Shown piece after piece: positions 1 to 11,315 of a stretch of DNA of 64,000 nucleotides. Origin of the DNA: Diadema setosum. Taxonomy: Eukaryota > Echinodermata > Echinoidea > Diadematoida > Diadematidae. The stretch is taken from positions 32,893,046 through 32,957,045 of the forward strand of contig CM067068.1 in assembly GCA_033980235.1 (NCBI GenBank). The letters run 5' to 3'. The notes beneath the pieces are model-generated. The model had not been told where the DNA came from. It saw only the letters and a list, made by a program, of their open reading frames with translations, and made no database searches. Every line of letters begins with the position of its first letter. Within the stretch, counting starts at the first letter, position 1. The translations under genes and the position numbers were made by a program.

Positions 1-1426
1 TTTTTATTTTTGTTTATGTTTATATCATCTTTGAAACTATGACTCCGAATGGGAAAGATGTTGAATTCTGCTCAACTACTCTCTACGTGTAGTAGAAAAT
101 CTTAACTGTAACCCTTTCATTTTTTGTGGGTTTTTTTTCTTCAAAATATGTCGAGACTATCAAGGTATAAAGCTTGCTTGGAAGTTGTCATTCATGCACA
201 ATGAAATAATGGAAAACAATCATTACATGTTCACATTATCTCTTCCATTTAGGTATACTCATTTCTGCTGAGTGGCAGGAGGTAAAAATCAATGGCATGT
301 GGATGAAGTGATTTTGGTCTGGTCCTCGCTGAGCAGTTAAAGGAATATCATTCTGTGCTGTGAAATGGGAATTCAACACAATGTATACATGATTATTACA
401 CATGCATGTGTGTGTATGATACTGATAAATTGATTGCATGGATGTGGTTGATAGACATTTATGTCTCATTTAGTACAATAAGTGAGAAAGGGCATGCATA
501 CCCTGGATGATCTGTCATCATGCTAATTCCAAAAGGCGCTATATCCGTACAATTTATATTTTCAAATAATATTTTCAAACAAAGAATGGAATAACAGGAG
601 TTCTTTGAATGGCATTTTAATGGTGTGTGATGATGTATCTTCCATTATGTGAAAAGGTCTTGAGGTGAAGAAGAACCGAACATGATGGAATAAAACAAAA
701 ACAACTTGATTTACGCGAACTTTAGACCAAAAGTAGATTTAACGCCTTTTGGAATTAAGCTCTTCAAATGCACTTGAAATGTGATACACCATCCTTGTTG
801 TTTTTGATCGCCAAAGGGAAATAAAAATCCAAGTGTATCTAGGACTTCAGTGAAACCGAAATTATAAATAGTCATCAATAAGGCTTACTACCACTGGAAG
901 GCACTGATTTTAGACATGCAGAGGAGTCGTAGCACGACGGTACTTTCAGAATTTCAGAATGAATTCCCCATGCAGGTTTACAATAATGGCATCTGATCAC
1001 TCAGTGGTGGAATTTTGAAATCAGTGACATCATTAAGACGTGTTGAATGATTGCTATTGAAATGTTCGATGAGACCCTTATTACATATCTTCTATATACT
1101 CCTTTCGTAGCAACGCCAATGTAGACAAGAAAATATTTGTGTGAAATAAATCGCCTATCGTGGAGGACCTACTCAATGCTTTCCATAACATATTGCATAC
1201 AGGATACTGCGCAATGGGATGGCAAATACGATTCGAGGTAAAGGAAGGATAGAAATGTGGATATCGGTAATCGGGTATTGATCATAACGGCGCTGAGTTT
1301 GATCAGGGCAACACTTGGGTTTAACGATTTGCCAACCAGGTGCAATGAACAGGAACTGAAGGTCTGATCCACTCTGTAGTAATTGTCACTATTGTGTACG
1401 TGCTTAATGTTTATCACAGATAAAAG
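1..1426. other. Region upstream of the lectin signal-peptide exon
   Basis: I see no gene, conserved protein segment or clear transposon end here. It is AT-rich, and the only open frames are short and unremarkable. It should contain the promoter and possibly 5' untranslated sequence of the lectin gene that begins at 1427, but no core promoter element can be picked out with confidence. Confidence 0.4.
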
Positions 1427-1559
1427 ATGGCTCGTCCTTCCTGCTGCCTTTTTGTCGTTGCCCTGCTGGTGTGTGTCAATAGCACCATCTCCCAAACCGA
1501 GGTGTCCAACGAGGACAGAGATCATGCATTATACACCCTTGCTGAGACCTGCCCTTACG
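1427..1559 (+). CDS. Lectin exon 1: signal peptide
   Basis: The ATG at 1427 opens 44 codons. Hydrophobic residues 7-16 follow a short basic N-terminus, and a cleavage site is likely near residues 22-24, within STISQTE. The exon ends ...AETCPY plus one base at G|GTAAGT. The phase-1 end is what links it to the CTLD exon. The longer frame starting at 1383 is in a different reading frame and is not used. Confidence 0.75.
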
Positions 1560-4500
1560 GTAAGTAAAGTCAGTCATTACCAAACACATCTGAACCCCAT
1601 AGGACGTTGTTGAGACTCGTTTGTTCTTGTTTGTTTGTTTGTTGTGCTTTGCTTTGGTTTGGTTTAACATTTACAGTAAGCTACACACATAAAGTCCTAG
1701 GCATTTTTTTTTTTGGGGTGGGGGGAAGAGAAATAGTAGTTTTGTTCTTTTCTCTTTATTTCCGACTTTTTTTACGGTTTGTTAGCATAGTAACAATTAC
1801 ATATTTTCTTTTTGTCTACAAGAAAACTATTGTCACCTAAAAGTGTTACCTTACTCTCTAAAAAAAAATCGAGTGAAAATTTTCACTCTAAAAAGAGTGA
1901 ATACAAAAAAGAGTGAATTTCGAGTGAAATTGGAGTGAATTTTGAGTGAAAATGCTCATTTTCACTCATTTTGGAGTGACGTCATGGATCACTCGAAGAT
2001 TTTGGAGTGATCCCTAACGTCACTCCAAAATTCACTCCAATTTCACTCGAAATTCACTCTTTTTTGTATTCACTCTTTTAAGAGTGAATATTTTCACTCG
2101 ATTTTTTTTAGAGAGTATATCCAACTCCCGCCGTTTCTACTTTCTTTCTGTTTCTATGTGGATCAGAAACATGAAGTGTTTTTACTCAAAATCATTTTTC
2201 ATAGTCTTGCTGTCATTGCCGCTGTTTTTGTAGATGACTACTATTTATGCTGACTAAATGGGAGAGGACGATAGGTAAACACCGTATACAAGTAGGAACA
2301 ACTTTGACCTTGATGAACAAGAAAAAGAACGTCGTGATACCCCGTTACCAAAAACAGTCAGTCAACATCACACATGTATAGACCTACACTGCATAAGGTT
2401 TCATTTATAATTGTACTTGTTTACCTTGATCTATCTGAGACCGAAAGTGTATGCCGCAATATCCGCCAAGATCATACTGGAGACAATATAGTTACTCAAT
2501 GCTAAAAATAAACAAACAAACAAACAACTGTTCAACTGTGAATCTCTTTTTTTTATAACTCATTCTTGAAAAGACAGTGTTACAGCTCTTTCTTTTTTTT
2601 CCATCTCTCTCTCTCTCTTCTGCCGCTTCCTCTCTCATATCTCACCTTCTCCCTCTCAGAGAAGGATTCCGGGATGCACATACTGTATCAGTTACTTTCA
2701 CGTACATATATTTTCGCAAATGAGGAAAGTCACAGACATTTTCACGAGACGTTTTCGCGAACTGACACCGAGGCTATCGCAAGTGCACCATTACCCGAGC
2801 GCATGGCGATATTTTCGCGTGTTCTGAAATTCGCGGTCCAACGGTTTCGGCGAAATTGGAGAAAATTAAACGCTCGCGAAAATAACAACTTACACAGTAC
2901 GTGTTATGCTCAAACGCAAGACAAAATATGAAGAGCTGAAAAGTACCCTAACCTTTTTGAATGTACGAAGGAAATTGTTTTGTTTTGTAGCATTGTTATT
3001 TTGTGAGACGCACAAATAATGTGAGCCAGACTGTTCTCTTCCGCAATGCGATGCGTCGCGAACTTGAATCCGATGTCGTAAGACCCTCACTTCTACGATA
3101 CGGTGTACGGTGTATGATCGCTGCTAGCGAGCGGAGCTGCTCGGACCCATAGCTCCCCTTGTTTGTTGTCCGCATTTTGTCAGTGAACATTTCTTATGAC
3201 TATCGAAAATGTTAAGATGGACCACATCTGACGGTTAAATGAAATTTCAAAACCAATTACGGAAGAAAAGTGTATTTGTTTCAAAAGTACGCCAATAGCA
3301 TGCTGTGTCGGTGTAGCATGATTTACCACCGATTATATAGATAGATAAGCTCTAACAATCATAATCAATCGTTGTAGTCTGTGAAACAGCAGCTTGTTCG
3401 GTTTTTAACCACAAGTTAGTGTAGTTAGGGGAGGGATTAAATGAGAAGATGTTTTGGAATATTTTGGATTTTAAAAGGTGGGCATGGTTCCGGGCAACTT
3501 CGTCCTTTGGTACGGGTTTGTTTTTCAGATATATTTCGGATATTCTTAACAATGAGTAATACAGACGTATCTGGAAAAGAGTTTATTGATTGTAAGATAT
3601 GAAGAGTTTGTTCGCAAAAACCGATAAGTCCATATTTGCCCAGTGGAGATATTTGCGATTACAGGTACAGTAAAAAATAAAGAGAATAACAAGAAAAGAT
3701 TTGCTTCTTTTCACCGTAACTTTAAAAATGTACCTTTACGTGTAGTGCCCAATATATCATTTAAACGGTAATATTTTGTACTTTATGACAGAGACCGTGA
3801 TTCAACTCTTCAAATGTGGACTTATCGGTTATTGTTAACAAACTCTTCATATGTTCACTTAATGTTAAGGAAATTAGAGACAGGGCGAAAAGGGTAGACA
3901 TTTTTTTTTTTTTTTTTTGGTGTAAAGAAAGGTGCAGATATTGTGCTTTCACAGGAAGTATTTAGTACCAGATGCTGGTCAGTGTGGGAAGGCCCCCGTT
4001 ATTTTAGTCATGGTTCTAATGACAGTAGAGGGGTGCTTGTGTTAAAACTTCCCAATGGTGAACTTTGATGTGTTTCAGGTTTTTTCAGGACAGTGAAGGT
4101 AGATATATGTTCATAGATTGTAAGATACAAGGCATTCGACTGGTACTAGGTAATGTTTATTACCCTACAAAAGATCATAAAAGTGATCAATTGATATTTT
4201 GGCAAAAGGTTTGTAAAACGCTTTCTAAAATTGACAAGAAAGGGCATCCGGTTATAGTAGGCGGAGATCTTAATAATTAGGGATATTCTGTTGATAGGAC
4301 TTCAACTAGAATTAATCAAGTAATTGAGGAATTTATGTCAGAAAAGCATTTATATTTTGATATTTCGAGAATTAGGCATCCTTTGAAAAGTCAATTTACT
4401 TATACTGAAAAAAAAATTCCTTTATGCAAAGTAAATTGGATTAGTGAATAATACCCGAAAGTTTGGATGAAGTAAGTATAACATGTGAAATAAAAAATTC

Positions 4501-7500
4501 CAGCGATTCTTCCGGATCATTATGCAATATTTTTGCATTTATATGATAAAACAGGAAGTAAATTGGAAAAAAAAGAGAGGATCATATTGGAAATGTAATA
4601 GTAGTCTTTGTGAAAGTCAAGTATATGTAGCAGAGATTAAAAATTGAATTATTAAACTAAACAATGAATTCAGTTTGGAAATACAAGATAAGAGGTTGTT
4701 ATGGAATTTTATGAATATGAAGTTACATAGTTTTACACAAAAATTTTGTAAAAGATTGGCAACAGAAAAGGGAAAGTTAAGAAAGAAATTGGAAAAAGAA
4801 GTAAGGGATTTAGAACAGATGCTTGTGAATGGTATGAGTGAGGAGATTTTGGAAAAAATGGAAAACACACCAAAAAAAAAAAAAAAAAAAAAGGGAATTA
4901 AGGGAATATTATAATTGAGTGTCTGAATATAAGAACGACCCAAGCCATGGAAGATCATTTCGAGTAAACTTTAAAAAAAAAAAGTCATATCTTTTTTATT
5001 TGTCCCATAATATTCTATTTAGCTGTGATGGGAAGGCAACATTGTATATACAAATTAGAGCATTTATTATTATGACAATTACATTAATTGTGGAGAGGCC
5101 ATTCTGTGTGATGGACTTGGGTCGTTCTTTGAATCATATGGACTTTGGTCGTTCTTTGAATCATTATACATGAAATTCTGCTATAGAGCCTATAGAGATG
5201 AGAAAAGGATGAGAGAGGGCGCTATGATATGAATGTAAGAATTACCTAAGTCCTTCATTCTTACACTCATATAAGATTTAACTCATTCATTTCAGGCACT
5301 TTCGGGGGTAATTAGGATATATCATTTATACACAAGATGAGTCCATGCATAAGCTACAAACTGAATTTGGCCAAAAATTGGACTTTGGTCGTTCTTATAT
5401 TCAGGTCTTCAATTATGCAAATGAAGGAATAAAGATTCGATCGCGAATTAAAGTGGACAAAATTATTCACGATATTTTAATCAGTTTGTTTGTTTGTTTG
5501 TTTTTATTTCAGCATTCAATCAGAAACAATTTGAATACAAATTTCAAAACGTACAAAGACAAAGAATATCAAGTGCAGTGAAATAAGTGGATAACAGTAC
5601 ACAATAGATAAACATAGGTGATTGCATTGAGCAATGTAGATACACAGAAACATAAAATGAAATATACAGTATTTTTCAGTAAACAACAGAGATTACAGTT
5701 AATGCAAAGGAATGAAAATAGAAGTATTATTAAGAAATTGAAGATATTGGATGGTGTTATTTGAAGTGATGAAGAATTTAAAGCAGAAGAAATTAGGAAT
5801 TTTTATAGTAGATTGTATAGTAAATTAGATAGAAAGGATATAGAAGATTGGGATTCATTTTTTTTTTTAAGATTTAAAGAAATTAAAGGAGGAGGGTTTG
5901 TGAAGGTTTGATAAGTAATGAAGAGTGTATACAGATATTGAAAGACTTGAAATCAAATAAATCGCCGGAAAATGATGGTCTGACAACTGAATTTTATAAC
6001 ACATTTTGGCCGGAGATTGGAAGAGTAATAAGAGCAGCCTTAAATGAGGCATACAAATTAGGGGAAATGTCATCGTTACAGAAGCAAACAGTAATCAAGT
6101 TAATTGTTAAGGATGGCAAATATTCTTTTTTTATTGTTATTATAGACCAATATCTCTCCTTAATGTAGATAATAAGATTTTAACAAAGATTTTATCAAAA
6201 AGTTTTAAATGAAGTTACTTTGGGAGATTAAGTAGGTTATATTGAGGGAAGAAATATTGGGGAAGCTATTCGAATTATAGATGATAATGATATCGCATAC
6301 ATCTTATTGCAATTTACCAGGGTTTTTATTGGATATAAATTTTGAAAAAGCTTTTCATTCTATTTCCCATCATTTTTTTTTTCAAAAGGTTTTGCTTTCT
6401 TTTGGATTTGGACCGTCATCTCAAAAGTGGGTAAAAGTATTGTATACAAATGCTTTGAGTTGTGTTTTGAATAAGGGGGTTTCTACCGGTTACTTTAAAG
6501 TGGAGAGAGGCGCTCGACAGGGTGACTCGTTGTCTCCTTATTTATTCATTGTATGTATGGAAGTAATGACACACAGATTACGAATACATAATTTTGTAGA
6601 AGGAATAAAGTTTGGAGACGAGGAAATTAAATCAATTTTATATGTAGACGTAATGACTATTTCTATACATAATGAGAAATCAATTTATAGGTTAAAGGTG
6701 TTGTTTGAAGAGTTTGGAAAAAAAATCAGGATTAAAAGTAAATATGGACAAGACCAAAGTATTGCGATTTGGATTAAGCATTTGTAATTGGATATTAATT
6801 TTGGAGAAACAGTTGATTTTGTGAAGATACTTGGGGTTTTCTTTTCTTTAGATGAGGGAACGAAGGAAACTATGAATTATAAAGAAATTTTGAGTAAGAT
6901 AGAATCTCTTGTTAAATTTATGGAAGCGAAGAGATTTAACTTTGATGGGAAAGATTCAATTACTGAAAGTACTTCTCTCACTCCAGTTCCCAGATGGGTT
7001 TTTGATTCATTAGATAAATTAGTTTTTGATTTTATATGGAGAGGAAAAAGAGATGAAATTAGAAAAAAATACAATTTTTCAACATTACAAACAAGGCGGG
7101 TAAAAATGATGAATTTTGTTGATTTAGATAAATCACATTGAGTTATGTGGTTTCAGAAACTTCTTAATAAAGATTGAAATATGACATGGAAGCAATATTT
7201 TAATTTTGTTACCAGAGACATGGGCGGAGAATCTATATTTTTGTGTAATTATTTACCAGACATTGAGTGTTTTTGAAAGTGAAAGCTCCACAATTTCATA
7301 GGGATTTATTAGAAGTGTAAGTAAGTACGAGAAATACGAGAAATATGAGAGAAAAAGGAAAAAACAGATATTTTGGAAAATGATTTTATTATAGGAGTTA
7401 AAATAATTGACATTAGTAGTTTAAGATTAAAACAAATGTATTTGCAATTTCTTGAGGAAAAAAGAAAGTGCAGTGCAGAAATTATGGGTTTTCTGTCAAG

Positions 7501-7918
7501 GAGATAGAAAATATATTTTTAAGGCTAGGACAATGTACTTTAAATAGCCGATTACGAGAATTTCAATTTAAACTCGTGCATGGTATTGTCTATACAAATC
7601 CTCATATTTTCTGATTCGATTTTGGTGAAAGTAACTTACAATATGCTCTTTTTGTGAAAAAGAAGATGAAATATACAAAACATTTATTTTACACTTGTTA
7701 GCATGTGAAATTAATCTGGAAATTTTGTGAGAGAATGATAGATGAAGTTGACTTTAAACATTGTGCTTGGGAAGAAATTCTGTTCAGGAGGAAGGAGGGA
7801 AATATGGGAAAACACCAATTATTGTTATATCATAATATTATTTTGATTTTGGTTAAATCTTTGATTTAAAAAAAAACAAACTAGAGAATATGGAAAACCG
7901 CCGTCATGAAATGAAATG

Positions 7919-7966
<48 letters not shown>

Positions 7967-8209
7967 GAAGAGTTTGTTTGCAAAAACCGTTAGTCCATTT
8001 TTAAAGATTTTGAGCTATGATCTCTGTCATGAAGTACAAAATAATACCTTTCAAATGATATATTGGTCACTACATATAAAGGTATATTTTTGAAGTTATG
8101 GTCAAAAGAAGCACAAAATTTCTTATTATTCTCTTTATTTTTCTTGACCTTTAATCGCAAATATCTCCATTTGGCAAATATGGACTTATCGGTTTTTGCA
8201 AACAAACTC

Positions 8210-8244
<35 letters not shown>

Positions 8245-11200
8245 GGATATGATTGAGGAAAAGAAATTAGCATCAATGAGGGGAACTTTAACCATTCATT
8301 TCAGTAAATGGGAAAATTTGATAGTATAGAGACAAGTATGGAATGACCCAGAGCCAGATGTCCACGGGCAAGGGGGAAGGGATGGGAAGGGCAGTTGGGA
8401 GGGGAGGAGGTATTTATAGGAAGAATGGTTTGAAGGGTATTTTGGTTTACATGGGGGAGGGGTGATAAAGGGGGAATGTCGATTACACTTTTCTGTGTGT
8501 ATTGATCGATGACGAGTCAAGTATTTTTTTTTATGTACTGTCCTTCTGAAAGTACAACTCGATTTGATCTTAATAAGGAACGTAAGTGAGCATTTTTTTT
8601 TTCGGTGCATTGTATATTCTTTACGAATGTACTTATTTGCTGAAAGTAGAGCTTGACTTGATTTCACAATGATTGTGTTATGCTGAATCGTTGATTTTGT
8701 AATATGTGATTTCAGTTGTCATGAATTTGTTCTGAGTATGGAATCAATGAAATTTTATGGAAAAACAAAAATAATTACGTTGGGTTGATATGTTTTTATT
8801 GTAAATTTTCTTCTGCATGATTGTATGTCTGTCGTTATCAAATTGTTCCTGGCTATTGCGGATCGAAGTTTAACAATGTCAAATGTTCAGGCTAAGTAGA
8901 CAATGATAATGAAGCGTATGCACTAACAGCAGGATCCACAGTATCTGTCAGTATATTCATAGTGGTAGTATCTATGGACATAATCATATTAAACAATAAT
9001 AATCATAATACTGACAATGAATACAAGCTTGAAAAAAATAAGAATTAAAATTCAGACACGTTGGCAATTGCAACGGATATTACATGTATTACAAAAGTAG
9101 TACTCGGTGTTGTCGGTAAGCGGCTAATTAGAGATTATTACAATCAATTGCAATTGCTAATATCGTTCTGCGCGAAAACGATGCACTCCGTACTACGCCG
9201 AGAAAACTCGCGCCCGACGTACTTTTTCACTCAAATTTACTTTTTTTTCCGTTCCTTTTCGACTTTCAAATTCCATGAAAACTCTCTAAAACGATTCATT
9301 TACACATCTCCAACAGACGTACAAAGTCTAATTGCCGAACGGCGAAACAGCCATACGGTAGGTGTAACGTGATTATCGGAAATGGTAAGTGTGCATGATG
9401 TGTATTTCTACATGATTACTATTAAATGCAACCAGCGGTCCCTTCGCGAACGGGCTGTACAACTGAGGAATGGAGCACCCTCGGGTTGCATGATTACCTA
9501 AATCGTCATGGACATTGCATTCACATCAGATTTATCTATGCCGATGCCATTCAGCCATTTTGCACAACGTTTGCTTTCTATTTCAGGGTTGGGTACTTGG
9601 AAAGCAGTTTTTTGTTGTCTTGTCGAAACTTATTCGAGCACCTGTACGCCTGACCATGGGTCTACTACGCGTGGACTAGGAACGGAAGTCTTTTTTTGAT
9701 TCCATCATCACCAACGCCACCTGATTATGTGCATCTTAATGTGTACATTCAGGTGTCTGGACAATAACCATTGTGTGATCATGTATCGTCACTTACAAAA
9801 GAATCGTTTCCCTCATTTCAACCTTGTGTTGCTGATGTGCCTTTTCAGACGGATATGTCTGAATACAGATGACGAGGAGCAGCAAAACCTTAGAACATGA
9901 CAAATGTTGTGTCAAAAGATGGGTAATTGCTGATTCACACATTTTCGCATACGCATAACACCTTGTGTAATGGCAAGATGAACTTGTTTACTACGTATGA
10001 TGAAATCTTTGAAAGCTTTCGTGGTGGTAGAACGTTGAGTGGTGGAAAGCTTCACGGTGCACCACGTATTCTTTCTGGAGTATGTGAGTGGCCCTGAAAA
10101 GGGCCTTCCCAATCCCGACGTTTCGGCAAGCATGTTCTCGCCTTTCTCAAGGGAATGAGAACGGCCATTCCCTTGAGAACGACAAGAACATGCTTGCCGA
10201 AATGTCGGGATTGGGTAGGCCCTTTTCAGGGCCACTCACATACTCCAGGAAGAATACGTGGTGCACCGTCAAGCGTTCCACCATCCATTGTTTACTACAA
10301 TTATCATCCTCTTTCGCTCTGGAATAGACTGCAAAAAAGTGAAATATTGAGATCACAGATGGCAATCATGGCAATTTAGATTTCTCGAATCTCCGTTTTG
10401 TTCTTCGTCTCCGTCTCGACCATGGGATCAAAGCAGTGAAGCATGTTAAAAATGTCTTTGTGACGCTTTTGGGATGCACAGGAGCATGAATTGATTAACA
10501 ATACGGTGAATGTCCTTGTGTAGTAGGTCCATGGCACATCTTCATCTTTGTTCGATATGTTGATATCCGAAGCGACGCACTCACAACAGTTGGGGGAGTG
10601 TATGCATGCATGCAGTGTGTACCACACGCAGTTGCGCGCAAGATCTCGAGAGGCATGAGCACTGCTGCAACTTCGCTCGAGTGGGGGAGGAAGTAAGGAT
10701 CGCGCATCACAGAGTCACGTGATTGATTTGGATACCGTACAACAGTTAGAACTGCTTAGCTTAAAATATTCCAAAATAGAAGTTAGGCATGATCTGAAGC
10801 GTATGAAATCCTCGATGTTTTAACTAATGGATAATTATGAATCTGACTCGGATTTCTTCTTTCACTGTGATTTACTGACAGACGCCTGTCCAGCAAACTG
10901 GCCACCCCGAGCTGCTGGGCGTGATGCTTGCTACATCTACTGCGGGGACCAGAAACAATGGACTGCTGCGAGAGATGCCTGCAGGGAAATCGGCGGGAAA
11001 CTGGTAAAGTTTGAATCCGATGCGGAGGTCGCCACCGTGAGAAATTTCGTCATGTCTACCTACAAACTGGATCAATTTGGTAGTGTGTGGACCGGTCTCA
11101 ATGATCGCTCTAACGAGGGGACCTACGTTTGGGACGGTTTTGGTGGATCGCTGAGCACATCCAGCTCCTTGTGGGGCGCTGGCCACCCTGACAACGTTTT

Positions 11201-11315
11201 CAATTATTTGCATTTCTCTGACGAAGACTGTGTTGAACTCCGTGGGAGAAAACTCAACGACTTGTATTGTACAGATGAGCTTCCATTCGTCTGCGAGTAC
11301 CACCCATTGGACTAG
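1427..11315 (+). CDS. Secreted C-type lectin-like protein, two-exon model (188 aa)
   Basis: The model joins 1427-1559 to 10882-11315. The first exon ends one base into a codon at a GTAAGT donor. The second begins after a pyrimidine-rich CAG acceptor, and the join restores an Asp codon, giving 567 nt with stop. Residues 1-22 form a signal peptide with the core LFVVALLVCV. Residues 47-184 are a long-form CTLD: N-terminal pair C47/C61, W71, WTGL at 114-117, and the canonical pairs C78/C182 and C161/C174. C-type lectins of this kind bind sugars or other ligands outside the cell, often in innate immunity. At the usual Ca2+/sugar site the loop reads HPD (146-148) where EPN or QPD is typical, and LND (169-171) replaces WND, so canonical sugar binding is uncertain. 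C42 and C65 are additional cysteines. The intron is packed with transposons. An unseen intermediate phase-1 exon is possible. Confidence 0.75.
1852..2117. mobile_element. Palindromic MITE with TA ends
   Basis: The first bases, TACTCTCTAAAAAAAATCGA, recur as the reverse complement at the far end, and the two arms pair along almost the whole 266 bp around a centre near 1985. Inside, the motif GAGTGAA/TTCACTC recurs many times. The TA at each end suggests a Tc1/mariner-type target duplication. It has no coding capacity and lies in the lectin intron. Confidence 0.8.
2118..3597. other. Lectin intron, no recognised feature
   Basis: There is a pyrimidine-rich stretch at about 2586-2660 and a patch richer in CpG and 'TTTTCGCG'-like words at about 2700-2890, resembling MITE sequence elsewhere in the window, but I could not define its ends. 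The short open frames here do not look like protein. Confidence 0.4.
3598..3851. mobile_element. MITE copy 1 (TIR TATGAAGAGTTTGTT)
   Basis: This 254-bp element has inverted ends: TATGAAGAGTTTGTTCGCAA at the left and its complement, with small changes, at the right. A second copy in opposite orientation is at 7964-8217, and the two match throughout their length. TA at both ends fits a TA target duplication. It lies directly before the first recognisable endonuclease codons of the decayed LINE. Confidence 0.85.
3862..7920 (+). mobile_element. Decayed L1/Tx1-like LINE (endonuclease plus RT)
   Basis: Pieces of an AP-endonuclease/reverse-transcriptase protein follow in order, in broken frames. 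The endonuclease N-terminus (CSLNVKEIRD) is at 3862. It is followed by IVLSQEVFSTR and HGSNDSRGVL at 3935-4050 and by the catalytic-loop relic VGGDLN near 4270. The linker IKIRSRIK is at 5430. RT segments run from 5908: KSNKSPENDGL, then LLDINFEKAFHS (6316), ARQGDSLSPYLF (6508) and YVDVMTIS (6640), where the catalytic YADD has become YVDV. A C-terminal tail with zinc-knuckle-like remnants runs to about 7800. ARQGD with the SPENDGL box points to the L1/Tx1 group. Frameshifts, stops and a MITE insertion make it inactive. Confidence 0.85.
4923..5404. mobile_element. MITE inserted in the L1/Tx1-like LINE
   Basis: Inverted ends CTGAATATAAGAACGACC and its complement bracket about 480 bp. The LINE linker breaks off before it and resumes right after it, so it is a later insertion. 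Near the right side a segment with the GGTCGTTCTTTGAATCAT word is repeated in tandem at 5117-5165, as if the terminal sequence had been duplicated inside the element. Confidence 0.75.
7921..7962. repeat. (TA)n microsatellite at the LINE 3' end
   Basis: A run of AT dinucleotides directly follows the ATGAAATGAAAT-type 3' tail of the L1/Tx1-like LINE and abuts the next MITE copy. Confidence 0.9.
7964..8217. mobile_element. MITE copy 2 (TIR TATGAAGAGTTTGTT)
   Basis: The same family as 3598-3851, in the opposite orientation. Ends are TATGAAGAGTTTGTTTGCAA and its complement, and internal words such as the complement of CGCAAATATCTCCA match copy 1. It is flanked on both sides by (TA)n, as expected for a TA-targeting element. 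Short open frames across it are artefacts. Confidence 0.85.
8218..9854. other. Lectin intron, no recognised feature
   Basis: A G-rich stretch lies at 8360-8475. At 9060-9370 there is a somewhat more CpG-containing segment with a 103-codon open frame that shows no domain I recognise. I see no exon that would join the phase-1 lectin exons here. Confidence 0.4.
9855..10552. repeat. Local duplication, copy 1
   Basis: This stretch is repeated at high identity at 12478-12826 and 13527-13770. Shared landmarks are the ATGTCTGAATACAGA start, the TTTACTACGTATGATG words, the palindrome arm with GGCCCTGAAAAGGGCC, and the CTCTGGAATAGACTGC block. Copy 1 is contiguous, whereas copy 2 has about 700 bp inserted between the two blocks. 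It lies in the lectin intron just upstream of the CTLD exon. Confidence 0.8.
10041..10282. repeat. 115-bp-arm palindrome
   Basis: The arms at about 10041-10155 and 10166-10282 are near-perfect reverse complements. Landmarks are GGTGCACCACGTATTCTT, GGCCCTGAAAAGGGCC and CAAGCATGTTCTCGCC. The matching open frames on both strands are a by-product of the symmetry and not genes. A MITE-like foldback is the simplest reading; no target duplication is evident. Confidence 0.85.
10882..11315 (+). CDS. Lectin exon 2: CTLD and stop
   Basis: The acceptor is the CAG ending at 10881, preceded by TTTCTTCTTTCACTGTG. The exon codes DACPANW through VCEYHPLD and ends at the TAG at 11313. Six conserved CTLD cysteines are present. 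An ATG at 10827 extends the frame upstream, but only through the acceptor's pyrimidine tract, so it is not taken as a start. The antisense open frame is a shadow. Confidence 0.85.

Noticed and set aside
10088..10327. Identical-looking proteins (MALKRAFPIPTFRQAC...) on both strands
   Set aside because: They are mirror translations of the two arms of the palindrome, not genes.
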